Source: Desulfobacca sp. (GTDB lineage: Bacteria; Desulfobacterota; Desulfobaccia; Desulfobaccales; Desulfobaccaceae). From it: a DNA stretch of 64,000 bases. Position numbers and translations under genes: made by a program. Within the stretch, counting starts at the first letter, position 1; every line of letters begins with the position of its first letter. The notes below the pieces were generated by a model. The model was given only the letters and a program-made list of their open reading frames with translations. It made no database searches and was not told where the DNA came from. The stretch spans positions 1 through 64,000 of the forward strand of contig DYEV01000004.1 of NCBI GenBank assembly GCA_020725545.1, in the 5' to 3' direction. Positions 52,639 to 61,661 of the stretch are shown one piece after another.

Positions 52639-53799
52639 ATGTCTCTTCCTGAGAAAAAGATTGCGGTGCTGTTCATGAACTTCGGCCCCTATCATATCGC
52701 CCGCCTGGAGGCTTTGGGGGATTACGCCCAGCGCCAAGGGTGGCAGGTTCATGGTATAGAAGTTTTTGGGAAGAGTCAGACGTATGCCTGGCGGGTGGAG
52801 TCTGCCCCGCAGTATTTCCGGCGCTGGACTCTTTTTCCCTCCGATATCGGGCCGCATCCATCACTGGTGAGGATGTGGCGGGCCATATCGACAACTTTGG
52901 GAAGGATCGGACCTGATGTGGTTGTCTTGGCCGGTTACCAGGAACCAAGCATGCTCTTTGGCTTTGCCTGGGCCAAGATGCATCGTCGACCGGCTATCGT
53001 TATGGGAGAGAGTAAGGCTGACGATTATCGGCGGGAGCAATGGAAGGAATTGGCCAAAAGTTTCTTAGTCTCTCGTTTTGACGCGGCGTTAGTGGGGGGC
53101 AATCCTCAACAAGACTATTTTCAATCCTTAGGTATCCCGGCAGAGAAGATTTACCTCGGCTACGATGTGGTGGATAACGCGTATTTTGCCCAACACGCCC
53201 TGGAGGCAAGGGAAAATGCCGACGATTTGAGGGTAAAACTAAAATTGCCGGAACGGTACTTTCTTTCGGTGTCCCGGTTCATCCCGAAAAAAAATTTACC
53301 TCGCCTGATACAGGCTTATCAACTCTATCGGCAAAGCGTCGGACCCTATCCCTGGGAATTGGTCCTGTGCGGCTCTGGCGAGCAAGAGGGCCTCCTGAAA
53401 AATCTGGTCCAGCATATGAGCGGGGTGCACTTTCCCGGCTTTCAGCAGATCGATACACTGCCCTGGTATTATGGGCTGGCCGACTGTTTCATTATGCCCA
53501 GTGCCCATAGCGAACAATGGGGCTTAGTGGTCAACGAAGCCATGGGCAGCGGTCTGCCTGTGCTCGTCAGCAAGGCCTGCGGCTGTGCTCCGGATTTAGT
53601 CCAGGAGGGGGTGAACGGTTTCACTTTTGACCCTTACGACGTCAAGGGGCTGGCTCGGCTCATGGTGAAGATGTCTTCCGGGAAAGTTGATTTGGAAGCC
53701 ATGGGCAAGGCTTCCCAGAAAATCATCGCCGATTGGAGCCCGCAAGTATTTGCCGAAAATCTCTGGCGGGCGATAGACGTGGCCCTGGAGCAGCGTTAA
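52639..53799 (+). CDS. Glycosyltransferase family 4
   Basis: 386 residues. AVLFMNFGPYHIARLEALGD starts the acceptor domain; the donor site comprises RYFLSVSRFIPKKNLPRLIQ, LPWYYGLADCFIMPSAHSEQ and WGLVVNEAMGSGLPVLVS with E-x7-type acidic residues. A cytoplasmic or membrane-associated retaining GT-B. It follows the L-amino-sugar triad, so it may transfer FucNAc/QuiNAc, as WbjE-like enzymes do; this is only context. Three bases separate it from the next GT4. Confidence 0.88.
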   Translation: MSLPEKKIAVLFMNFGPYHIARLEALGDYAQRQGWQVHGIEVFGKSQTYAWRVESAPQYFRRWTLFPSDIGPHPSLVRMWRAISTTLGRIGPDVVVLAGYQEPSMLFGFAWAKMHRRPAIVMGESKADDYRREQWKELAKSFLVSRFDAALVGGNPQQDYFQSLGIPAEKIYLGYDVVDNAYFAQHALEARENADDLRVKLKLPERYFLSVSRFIPKKNLPRLIQAYQLYRQSVGPYPWELVLCGSGEQEGLLKNLVQHMSGVHFPGFQQIDTLPWYYGLADCFIMPSAHSEQWGLVVNEAMGSGLPVLVSKACGCAPDLVQEGVNGFTFDPYDVKGLARLMVKMSSGKVDLEAMGKASQKIIADWSPQVFAENLWRAIDVALEQR

Positions 53800-53802
53800 C
53801 CC

Positions 53803-54993
53803 ATGTCACTCAGTATAATCCATGTCACGGCTGGGTTATCCCATAAAGGTTTTGGGGTCATCCGCTCGGTCCTGGGCCTGGCCGGGGCGCAAGGGCAATT
53901 AGGCCACAAGGTCGTGGTGGTGGGACAAAAGGACCCCTTCACCCAGACTGACATGAGCTCTTATCCTCATTTAACCATTCATAGCCATAGGGTGCTGGGA
54001 CCACAACGTCTTGGCTTGTCGCTGTCTTTGCTCCATGACTTGCAAACCTTAACTCAAAATCTGGAGATTGTTCATTCTCATGGGCTATGGATGTTCCCCA
54101 ACTGGGCGGCTGGGATGGCAGCTCGGGGCGGGAGGCGTCCTTTGGTTATCTCCCCCCGGGGTTTTCTTGATCCCTGGGCGCTCGCACAACACCGGTGGTT
54201 GAAAAAGATACTCTTGAGTTTCCTGGATGGGCGTGATCTTCGCGGCGCGGCCTGCATCAATGTTCTAAGCACCGGCGAATTGGCAGCTTTGCAGCTCTTA
54301 AACTTAAGGATTCCTTTGGCATTGATTCCCAACGGCATTGATCTGGCCCTATTTGCCGACCTGCCTCCGGCCGAGAATTTCGCTGCCTTTTTTCCACAGG
54401 CTCAGGGCCGAAAAATTATCCTGTTCCTTTCCCGGCTTCATCCTAAAAAGGGGCTCCTCGAATTGGCCCAGGCCTGGAGCAGGGTAGCCCCGGATTATCC
54501 TGAGTGGCTCTTGGTGATTGCCGGCAATCAGGAACAAAACGCTTATTTGCGACAGGTTGCATGTATATTACAGGATAAATATTGTCAGGGACAGACGTTG
54601 TGTACAGGTCTCTTACGGGGGGCCCAGAAATTGGCGGCATTGGCTGCTGCCAACGCAATGATTCTGCCTTCTTTCAGCGAAGGATTTCCCCGCTCCCTCC
54701 TGGAATCCTTGGCCTGCCGGGTGCCGGTTCTCATTACCCCCCAATGTTATTTTCCCGAGGCCATCCGGGCTGGGGCCGGGATCGAAATCAGTGCGCCGAC
54801 CGTAGAGGCAACGGAGATCGCCCTTCGGAAGATGCTCTCTCTTTCTGATCAAGAACGGCGAGAAATGGGGGAACAGGGCCGGCGGTTGATTGAACGAGAA
54901 TACACCTGGACCAACATTGCCCAGAAAACCATCCGGTTGTACGAATGGCTCCTGGGCGGCGGCTCACCCCCAGAATTTGTAATTATGGATTAA
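53803..54993 (+). CDS. Glycosyltransferase family 4
   Basis: 396 residues. SIIHVTAGLSHKGFGVIRSV at the N-terminus and KIILFLSRLHPKKGLLELAQ, LAAANAMILPSFSEGFPRSL and LLESLACRVPVLIT (E-x7-E region) at the C-terminus. The middle region, WMFPNWAAGMAARGGRRPLV and ISPRGFLDPWAL, is characteristic of EPS GT4 enzymes in the WcaC/WcaL-like group. It is in the same operon as the preceding glycosyltransferase. Substrates unknown. Confidence 0.88.
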   Translation: MSLSIIHVTAGLSHKGFGVIRSVLGLAGAQGQLGHKVVVVGQKDPFTQTDMSSYPHLTIHSHRVLGPQRLGLSLSLLHDLQTLTQNLEIVHSHGLWMFPNWAAGMAARGGRRPLVISPRGFLDPWALAQHRWLKKILLSFLDGRDLRGAACINVLSTGELAALQLLNLRIPLALIPNGIDLALFADLPPAENFAAFFPQAQGRKIILFLSRLHPKKGLLELAQAWSRVAPDYPEWLLVIAGNQEQNAYLRQVACILQDKYCQGQTLCTGLLRGAQKLAALAAANAMILPSFSEGFPRSLLESLACRVPVLITPQCYFPEAIRAGAGIEISAPTVEATEIALRKMLSLSDQERREMGEQGRRLIEREYTWTNIAQKTIRLYEWLLGGGSPPEFVIMD

Positions 54994-54995
54994 TT

Positions 54996-55748
54996 ATGGC
55001 GAATGCTAAAGTCGAGCAGTTAAAAAATTCCCTCTATTATAATGTTCCAGGCTGGATTGATGGGACAAGGCAGTTCTATCAGCTCATTCAGGATAACTTG
55101 CCCGAGTACGGCATCATTCTTGATGTCGGTGCTGGGCCTGGCAACCCCCATTATCCTGATCTTCGCCGACCAGGTCTTAAAATCGTGGGGATAGATATCG
55201 ATCCGGCAGTGCTGAATAATCCATTCCTAGATGAGGCACACGTCGCCTCAATTTGTCATTTGCCCTTTGAGCAGAATTATTTTGACTTGGCAATTGCCAA
55301 TTTTGTCTTCGAACACTTGGAAGACGGCTTAACCGCACTCCAGGAGATCTATCGGGTTGTGAAGCCGGGTGGGAAGCTTATTTTTCGAACCCCGAATATA
55401 TACCATTATGCCGTTTTGATTAGCCGGTTGACGCCCCAGTGGTTTCATCGTCTAGTGGCCAATCGGGTGCGAGGTCTCAAAAATGAAGAAAGCGACGTAT
55501 ATCCCACCTTCTACCGCATGAACACATGGTTAGGCCTAAAGCGCCTGTTGGCATCTGCAGGTTTTCAAGTGGAAACCTTGCAGGCGATCGAAAAAGAACC
55601 CAGCTATCTCATGTTTTCCCCTTATTTTTTCCTCTTAGGAGTCCTTTACGAACGTATGGTCAACGCTACCGAAATGCTGAAAGGCCTGCGGGCAAATATC
55701 CTTGGAGTTGCTACCAAGATAACCGACCGGAGCGGAAGTGATAAATGA
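54996..55748 (+). CDS. Class I SAM-dependent methyltransferase
   Basis: 250 residues from ATG 54996, two bases after the preceding stop (the longer open frame from 54945 overlaps that gene). Motif I is IILDVGAGPGNPHYPDL; IDIDPAVLNNPFLDEA and the later NFVFEHLEDGLTALQEIYRV are typical Rossmann-fold methyltransferase features of the Methyltransf_11 kind. A C-terminal hydrophobic stretch (YLMFSPYFFLLGVLYERMV) may associate with membrane. It may modify the glycan or its lipid carrier. Overlaps the next methyltransferase by four bases. Confidence 0.82.
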   Translation: MANAKVEQLKNSLYYNVPGWIDGTRQFYQLIQDNLPEYGIILDVGAGPGNPHYPDLRRPGLKIVGIDIDPAVLNNPFLDEAHVASICHLPFEQNYFDLAIANFVFEHLEDGLTALQEIYRVVKPGGKLIFRTPNIYHYAVLISRLTPQWFHRLVANRVRGLKNEESDVYPTFYRMNTWLGLKRLLASAGFQVETLQAIEKEPSYLMFSPYFFLLGVLYERMVNATEMLKGLRANILGVATKITDRSGSDK

Positions 55749-56419
55749 TCGAACACTCTCGAATGTATAATAAATTCTATGAATCCTATTGGGATATCTC
55801 AGAAGGTGGCGGACCGGAAGCTGATCCTACCACCCCGGAACGATTAACCCTGTTACAAAAAACCTTGGCAAAATATTTTGGCAGTGGAAAATTAGTGCAA
55901 GCCTTGGATGCCGGTTGTGGCACCGGATTCTTTACCCAGGCCCTAACAAGCCTGAAATGCCAGTCTACTGAGATTGATATATCCCGTCAAGCTATTGCAA
56001 AAGCCCAAGAACGATATCCTGATCTCAGTTTTCATATCGGTCCGCTGGAAGGGCCGCTTCCCTTTGCAGACGGTTCATTTGATGTGATTTTTTCCACCGA
56101 GGTGATCGAACACATTTATGGCGTCTATGAAATGTTAAATGAATTCCATCGAATTTTGCGACATGATGGGGTATTAATCCTGACAACACCTTATCATGGG
56201 TTAATTAAGCATCTATTAGTCGTGCTGTTTAATTTCGATAAACATTTTAATAGCATAAAAAGTGGACACATTCGATTTTTTTCCAAAAAATCTCTCACCA
56301 CTATTCTGGGAGAATCGGGCTTTCGGGTGGAAGAAATCCACCGTTTCGGGCGTTTACTGCCTTGTCTCGCTAAGAGTATGTATGTGGTGGCCACCAAGGT
56401 GGCAAAATCCCAAGGATAA
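55745..56419 (+). CDS. Class I SAM-dependent methyltransferase
   Basis: 224 residues. Motif I VQALDAGCGTGFFTQALTSL, then VIFSTEVIEHIYGVYEMLNE and FHRILRHDGVLILTTPYHGL. The pattern is of UbiG/SAM-binding small methyltransferases. The start overlaps the preceding stop (ATGA), so both methyltransferases are made together. They could give terminal capping methylation that stops chain growth; the sequence does not show this directly. Confidence 0.85.
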   Translation: MIEHSRMYNKFYESYWDISEGGGPEADPTTPERLTLLQKTLAKYFGSGKLVQALDAGCGTGFFTQALTSLKCQSTEIDISRQAIAKAQERYPDLSFHIGPLEGPLPFADGSFDVIFSTEVIEHIYGVYEMLNEFHRILRHDGVLILTTPYHGLIKHLLVVLFNFDKHFNSIKSGHIRFFSKKSLTTILGESGFRVEEIHRFGRLLPCLAKSMYVVATKVAKSQG

Positions 56420-56425
56420 GCAGCG

Positions 56426-57268
56426 ATGCTCTCCCTCATTGTCCTCACCCATAACGAAGAAATTCACCTGGAGCGGTGTTTAAAAAGCGTGGCTGATTTA
56501 ACACGCCATATTTTTGTTGTAGATAGTTTTAGCAACGACGCCACCGTCGATATCGCCCGACTGTGCGGAGCTCAAGTGGCGCAACGTCCCTTTAAAAATA
56601 ATGCCGATCAATTCCAATGGGCTCTGGATAACCTCCCCTTCAATACTCCCTGGATCCTTCGGTTGGATGCCGATGAATATCTCACCCCGGAGCTGGCGAA
56701 AGAGATCCAAGAAAAATTGCCCTCTTTGCCGCCTGAGATCACCGGCGTATATATGAAAAGGCGCATGTTTTTTCTGGGGAAATGGATTCGCCACGGAACC
56801 TACTATCCTCTCTGGCTATTGCGCATTTTTCGCCACGGCGTTGGGAAGGTTGAATCCCGGTGGATGGATGAACATATCGTTTTAGACTACGGCCAGACAA
56901 TGCGGTTAGAGCATGATCTGGTGGACGACAACCACAAGGGTCTTATTTTTTGGAGCAACAAACACATAGGTTATGCCAGACGGGAAGCATTGGATTATTT
57001 AGAAAAGACGCAATTGCAACAAGGTCAGATTGCAAGTAAATTTTGGGGGCATCAGGAAGAGCGAAAACGCTGGTTGAAGGAGAATCTTTATTATCGTATC
57101 CCATTATTTGTTCGCCCATTTCTGTATTTTATTTACCGTTATTTTTTGAGATTAGGGATATTAGACGGCCTGCCAGGTTTTATTTTTCATTTTTTACAAG
57201 CTTTTTGGTACCGTTTTTTAGTTGATGCTCTTATTTTTGAAGCAAAATACTTATCTCCTCCTAAATAA
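56426..57268 (+). CDS. Glycosyltransferase family 2 (WaaE/KdtX-like)
   Basis: 280 residues. LSLIVLTHNEEIHLERCLKS begins the GT-A domain, VVDSFSNDATVDIARLCGAQ follows, and WILRLDADEYLTPELAKEIQ carries the DADE metal site. The layout resembles WaaE/KdtX and related LPS-core or EPS glycosyltransferases; a hydrophobic C-terminus (YFLRLGILDGLPGFIFHFLQ) suggests membrane attachment. It lies between methyltransferase and acetyltransferase genes near the end of the glycan operon. Confidence 0.86.
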   Translation: MLSLIVLTHNEEIHLERCLKSVADLTRHIFVVDSFSNDATVDIARLCGAQVAQRPFKNNADQFQWALDNLPFNTPWILRLDADEYLTPELAKEIQEKLPSLPPEITGVYMKRRMFFLGKWIRHGTYYPLWLLRIFRHGVGKVESRWMDEHIVLDYGQTMRLEHDLVDDNHKGLIFWSNKHIGYARREALDYLEKTQLQQGQIASKFWGHQEERKRWLKENLYYRIPLFVRPFLYFIYRYFLRLGILDGLPGFIFHFLQAFWYRFLVDALIFEAKYLSPPK

Positions 57269-57309
57269 CTATCGGTTAACATTGAGGGAATTATATAGAC
57301 GGGAACGAT

Positions 57310-57882
57310 ATGCCTTTTTTCCAAATGGACCAATTTGACCGCAGCGGCTTCACTTATGGCAAACCGAAGCTCTACGTATTTTTGTGGTTCCTCGTCCAAG
57401 ATACCCTCTTCCGCTTCTCCCCCATACCGCTGTACGGCTTCCGCCGCTGGCTGTTGCGGTTGTTTGGGGCCAGGCTGGGGAAAGGGGTGACCATCCGCCC
57501 CCGGGCCCGGATCCATTACCCCTGGCGGGTGGAGATCGGCGATTACAGTGCCGTGGGCGATGATGCCTGGCTGTATTCCATCGGGGAGATCAAAATCGGG
57601 GCACATGCGGTGGTCTCCCAGAAAAGCTTTCTGTGCACCGCGGGGCACGATTATGACGACCCGCACTTTAAAACCACGGTGGCGCCCATCAAGGTGGGGG
57701 ACGGCGTCTGGATCGCTGCGGATGTCTTCGTGGCTCCGGGCGTGACCATCGGCGCCAACACCGTCATTGGCGCCCGCTCCAGCGTTTTTCATGATATGCC
57801 GGCCGATATGATCTGCTATGGCTACCCCTGCCGGCCGGTGCGTCCAAGGGGCGGGGGCTCTGTCATCCAAGAGCATTTTTAG
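57310..57882 (+). CDS. WcaF-like hexapeptide-repeat acetyltransferase
   Basis: 190 residues. GAHAVVSQKSFLCTAGHDYD contains the catalytic His of the LbH acetyltransferases, flanked by hexapeptide turns (VEIGDYSAVGDDAWLYSIGE, KVGDGVWIAADVFVAPGVTI). Close in form to WcaF of colanic-acid loci: a small trimeric cytoplasmic O-acetyltransferase of a sugar nucleotide or lipid-linked unit. The gene is GC-rich compared with the A+T-richer glycosyltransferase before it. It gives acetyl decoration of the fucose-containing polymer. Confidence 0.88.
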   Translation: MPFFQMDQFDRSGFTYGKPKLYVFLWFLVQDTLFRFSPIPLYGFRRWLLRLFGARLGKGVTIRPRARIHYPWRVEIGDYSAVGDDAWLYSIGEIKIGAHAVVSQKSFLCTAGHDYDDPHFKTTVAPIKVGDGVWIAADVFVAPGVTIGANTVIGARSSVFHDMPADMICYGYPCRPVRPRGGGSVIQEHF

Positions 57883-57966
57883 GAGAGGTTCCCCTGGGGA
57901 CCAGCAAAAACTTGGGGCCAGCCTCCGTGGTAAATCCCATTAGTTATCACCCATGAGCATATCGAA

Positions 57967-58563
57967 TTGGATACTGCCGGTTATGAGAAGTTTTTTAAAT
58001 ATTGGTTACCGCCGCTTCTTCTTGCAGCGCTAATTGTAATTTTTTCCAGTGACCTCGGATCTGAAGAATATACCGCTAGCTTCTTAAAAAAAGTTTTTCA
58101 TTATTTTTATTATGTTGAGAACCGGCAGATTTTGAAAATAAATACATATCTTCGATCTTATGGGCATATTCTGGTCTATGCTATTTTGTTTCTTTTGATC
58201 TACCGGCTCTTAAGGGGATATTATCAGTTGGCGCCGGCTCGAGCCTCTTTTGACGCTTTTTCTTGGACATTGATGATTGCCTTGTTTGATGAAGGGCATC
58301 AATCTCTGACAGCAAAACGCACCGGCAGCATAGGCGACATTCTGCTGGATATGTCCGGTGTGGCTATTATAGCAATAAGTATTATAATTTGGACAAAAAT
58401 AGTTCAAAAAAGATCAACGGACAATTTACTGGCAACTATCGACTTCCTCATGGAATTGGGAGATTTTTATCAAACCCAGGGCAAACACGCCATTGCTGCA
58501 CAATTTTTTAAAAAAGCTCTTTCTTTAATGTATGACTATCTTGCAACAAATAAGATAAGGTGA
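57967..58563 (+). CDS. VanZ-like membrane protein
   Basis: About 198 residues with four predicted transmembrane helices: near 13-28, 60-80, 95-110 and 126-145. The VanZ-type features are FSSDLGSEEYT near the first helix and ALFDEGHQSLTAKRTGSIGD with ILLDMSG (conserved D-E-x-x-Q and D-x-x-x-D pattern). The C-terminus is a soluble helical tail with a TPR-like repeat (YQTQGKHAIAAQFFKKALSL). The role in EPS loci is unknown; in vanA it lowers teicoplanin susceptibility. Start codon is uncertain: TTG at 57967 has no strong ribosome binding site. Confidence 0.78.
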   Translation: MDTAGYEKFFKYWLPPLLLAALIVIFSSDLGSEEYTASFLKKVFHYFYYVENRQILKINTYLRSYGHILVYAILFLLIYRLLRGYYQLAPARASFDAFSWTLMIALFDEGHQSLTAKRTGSIGDILLDMSGVAIIAISIIIWTKIVQKRSTDNLLATIDFLMELGDFYQTQGKHAIAAQFFKKALSLMYDYLATNKIR

Positions 58564-58626
58564 TTTGATACCATTCCTGAATGGAACAAAATTATGCCTT
58601 TATCGGCGCATTCGTGAGCCAATGAC

Positions 58627-59991
58627 ATGAATCCCTTCATCTTTCGAGAATATGATATCCGGGGGCTGGCCGCCCGGGATTTAGCCCCGCCGCAGGTGGA
58701 GCGTCTGGGGCGGGCGTTGGGGGCCTATTTTCAAGGGCAGAACTGCCGCCGGATCATACTCGGCCGAGACTGCCGGTTAAGCTCCCCGGCCATTTCCCAA
58801 ACCCTAGCCGCAGCGCTGGCCGCCAGCGGCGGCGAGATCATCGATGTGGGCGTCTGTCCCACGCCGGTGCTCTATTTTGCCGTCCGACACTTCGAGGCCA
58901 ATGGCGGGGTGATGGTCACGGCCAGCCATAATCCCCCGGAGTTCAATGGCTTGAAGATCTGCCGGGGCTGGCAGACGATTTTTGGGGCCGAGATTCAAAA
59001 GCTCCGGGCACTGGCCGAAAATGGTGATCGCGTCACCGGCCGCGGCAGCATTGCCCGGCAGGAAATCCTCCCGGCCTACCTGGCTTACCTGCAAAAGAAC
59101 CTTTGTCTGGCCCGGCCCTTGAAGGTCGGGCTGGACGGCGGGCACGGTACCGCCGGTCCGGTGGCCCGGCAGCTCTTTGCGGGGCTGGGCTGCCAGGTTT
59201 TTCCCTTATACTGCGAAATGGACGGCACTTTCCCGGCCCATTTGCCGGATCCCACGATTCCGGCGCATCTGCGGGATTTACAACGCCTGGTGGCAGAGGA
59301 GGCTCTGGACGTGGGCCTGGCGTACGATGGGGATGGTGACCGCTTGGGGGTGGTGGGCCCCGACGGTCAGCTTCTCTGGGGAGATGAGTTATTAATCCTC
59401 TTTGCCCGGGATATCCTCAAGCAGCATCCTGGCGCCACGATCATTGGGGAGGTTAAGTGTTCCCAGAGCCTCTATGATGATATTGCCCAACACGGCGGCC
59501 GCCCGCTGATGTGGAAGACCGGGCACTCGCTGATTAAGCAGAAGATGGTGGAGGAGCAGGCCCTCTTGGCCGGGGAAATGAGCGGCCATTTATTTTTTGC
59601 CGACCGTTATTTCGGCTATGACGACGCCATTTACGCCAGTGGCCGCCTCGTGGAGCTGATTGCCAATTCCGGTCTTGCTCTTACCGAGCTGCTGGCCAAC
59701 GTGCCCAAGAAAATGGCGACCCCCGAGATTCGGCGGGATTGTCCCGATGAGGTGAAGTTTCGGGTGGTCGACGCTTTAAAGGCACAACTCCAGGGGCGTC
59801 TGCCTTGCAATGATCTGGACGGGGTCCGGATCCAGTTCCCCGATGGTTGGGGCCTGGTCCGGGCCTCGAATACTCAACCGGCCCTGGTCCTGCGGTTTGA
59901 GGCCGAGTCGCCGGCACGTTTGCGGGCCATTCAAGAAGAAATCGAGGCGCTGCTCAGCGCAGCATTAAAGGGGCAAGGAATAGTCACATGA
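58627..59991 (+). CDS. manB: Phosphomannomutase/phosphoglucomutase
   Basis: 454 residues, alpha-D-phosphohexomutase (AlgC/ManB type). The phosphoserine is S100 in VMVTASHNPPEFNGLK; Mg site YDGDGDRLGVVG (near 235-246); sugar-binding GEMSGHLFFADRYFG; phosphate-binding RASNTQPALVLRFEA. It converts mannose-6-P to mannose-1-P for GDP-mannose, feeding Gmd/Fcl. It overlaps the manC-like gene by four bases. Glucose-1-P activity is also possible as in AlgC. Confidence 0.93.
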   Translation: MNPFIFREYDIRGLAARDLAPPQVERLGRALGAYFQGQNCRRIILGRDCRLSSPAISQTLAAALAASGGEIIDVGVCPTPVLYFAVRHFEANGGVMVTASHNPPEFNGLKICRGWQTIFGAEIQKLRALAENGDRVTGRGSIARQEILPAYLAYLQKNLCLARPLKVGLDGGHGTAGPVARQLFAGLGCQVFPLYCEMDGTFPAHLPDPTIPAHLRDLQRLVAEEALDVGLAYDGDGDRLGVVGPDGQLLWGDELLILFARDILKQHPGATIIGEVKCSQSLYDDIAQHGGRPLMWKTGHSLIKQKMVEEQALLAGEMSGHLFFADRYFGYDDAIYASGRLVELIANSGLALTELLANVPKKMATPEIRRDCPDEVKFRVVDALKAQLQGRLPCNDLDGVRIQFPDGWGLVRASNTQPALVLRFEAESPARLRAIQEEIEALLSAALKGQGIVT

Positions 59992-61409
59992 ACAATAAGG
60001 CAGAGGCTCCCTCACTTTTCGGGGTCATCCTGGCAGGAGGCTCGGGAACCCGCTTCTGGCCCCTGAGCCGCTTACAATATCCCAAACAAGTGCTGCGCCT
60101 CTTGGGGACGGAGTCCATGCTGCAGGCCACCATTGAACGGCTCCTGCCCCTCATCCCCCTGGAACGGCTCATCGTGGTCACGAATGCTTCCCAGGAGGAT
60201 GTCATCCGTCTGGAACTCCATAAAAAAAACTGGGAAGGAGTCAAATTGGTAATAGAGCCGCTGGGCCGCAACACCGCCGCGGCGGTTGGCCTGGCCGCGG
60301 CTTCTTTGCCAGAAACTGCCGAGCCGGCCGTCCTGGCGGTTTTTCCCGCCGACCACTACATCAAAGAGCAGGAAGAATTTCTGGCGGCCCTGACAGAGGG
60401 GGCCCATTGGGCCGCGCAAGGCTCGGTGGTGACCTTTGGCATTACCCCCGCCACCCCGGAAACGGGCTATGGCTACATCCAGGCTGGCGCACCGCTGGAC
60501 GAAACCACCACCGCCCGCCGCGGTGTGCGGTTTATCGAAAAGCCACCCCTGACCCAGGCCGAGCGTTTTCTGGCCGAAGGTAATTTCTACTGGAACAGCG
60601 GCATCTTCTTGTTTCGCCGGGACGTGCTTCTGGAGGCCATGGCCAGCTTGCTGCCAGACCTCTATCAGGGCCTCCAAGCTCTGCAAGGCGATCCCGGCCC
60701 GGCCAAGGTGACCGAAATCTATCAAGATTTACCGAACATTTCCCTGGATCACGGGATCCTGGAGAAAATCAGCGACTTTGTTGTCCTGCCGGTCAATCTG
60801 GGCTGGAGTGATGTGGGGACGTGGGGCGCCCTGCGCCATCTCTTTCCCCAGGATGCCCAGGGAAATGTCACCCTCGGCCGGACCGTGAGTCTGGAGAATA
60901 AAGACTGTCTGATTTATGCCCAGGACCGTCTCGTGGCCTCCCTGGGCCTGGAAAATATGGTGGTAGTGGATACCCCCGATGCCACCCTGATCTGCCCCCT
61001 CACTAAAATTCAAGAAGTAAAGGATATTGTAGCGGAGCTGAACCGCCAGAACATGACCGAGTCCATCTGCCATCTGACGGTGGAACGCCCCTGGGGAGAA
61101 TACACGGTCATTGAAAGCGGGCCCGGTTATAAAGTGAAGGCTATCGTCGTCTACCCGGGCAAACGCCTTAGCCTGCAATACCATAACTATCGGGCCGAAC
61201 ATTGGGTGGTGGTGCAGGGCACGGCCCTCGTGACGATCGGCAAAGAGGTCACCCGGGTTCATGCCAATGAGAGTGTCTACGTCCCGGTGAAGACGCCGCA
61301 CCGCCTGGAAAACCAAAGTCCGGAAAATTTAAAAATTATCGAAGTGCAAACCGGCCCTTATTTAGAGGAGGATGATATCATCAGATTGAACGATGATTTT
61401 TGGCGGTAA
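59988..61409 (+). CDS. manC: Mannose-1-phosphate guanylyltransferase/mannose-6-phosphate isomerase
   Basis: 473 residues, bifunctional ManC/AlgA/XanB type. The N-terminal pyrophosphorylase motif is GVILAGGSGTRFWPLSRLQY with PKQVLRL; VFPADHYI and RFIEKPPLTQAERFL follow. The C-terminal cupin has RPWGEYTVIE, PGKRLSLQYHNYRAEHWVVV and YVPVKTPHRLENQS, metal-binding His/Glu pattern of type II PMI. It makes GDP-mannose from mannose-1-P and GTP, and fructose-6-P to mannose-6-P. It closes the right locus. Confidence 0.95.
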   Translation: MNNKAEAPSLFGVILAGGSGTRFWPLSRLQYPKQVLRLLGTESMLQATIERLLPLIPLERLIVVTNASQEDVIRLELHKKNWEGVKLVIEPLGRNTAAAVGLAAASLPETAEPAVLAVFPADHYIKEQEEFLAALTEGAHWAAQGSVVTFGITPATPETGYGYIQAGAPLDETTTARRGVRFIEKPPLTQAERFLAEGNFYWNSGIFLFRRDVLLEAMASLLPDLYQGLQALQGDPGPAKVTEIYQDLPNISLDHGILEKISDFVVLPVNLGWSDVGTWGALRHLFPQDAQGNVTLGRTVSLENKDCLIYAQDRLVASLGLENMVVVDTPDATLICPLTKIQEVKDIVAELNRQNMTESICHLTVERPWGEYTVIESGPGYKVKAIVVYPGKRLSLQYHNYRAEHWVVVQGTALVTIGKEVTRVHANESVYVPVKTPHRLENQSPENLKIIEVQTGPYLEEDDIIRLNDDFWR

Positions 61410-61661
61410 ACCGAAACGTGATACGTTTTGATTGGCCCTTGAAATACAGCGAAATTTGTTATACAGAAGGAGGCTCCGACGTTGTGGATTATGATGTATA
61501 TTCAAATAGTTATAATACTACAGCCTTGGAGCCTTTCCAATTAATTATATAAGAAATGGTCAAGTAACATAATCAGTAACATCTGCCGTTACTTGGTGCG
61601 AACATTGAGTTATCTTTTTGATAAGCAGCGTTATCAGATCCCTTCTCCCGGCCCCCTTCTC

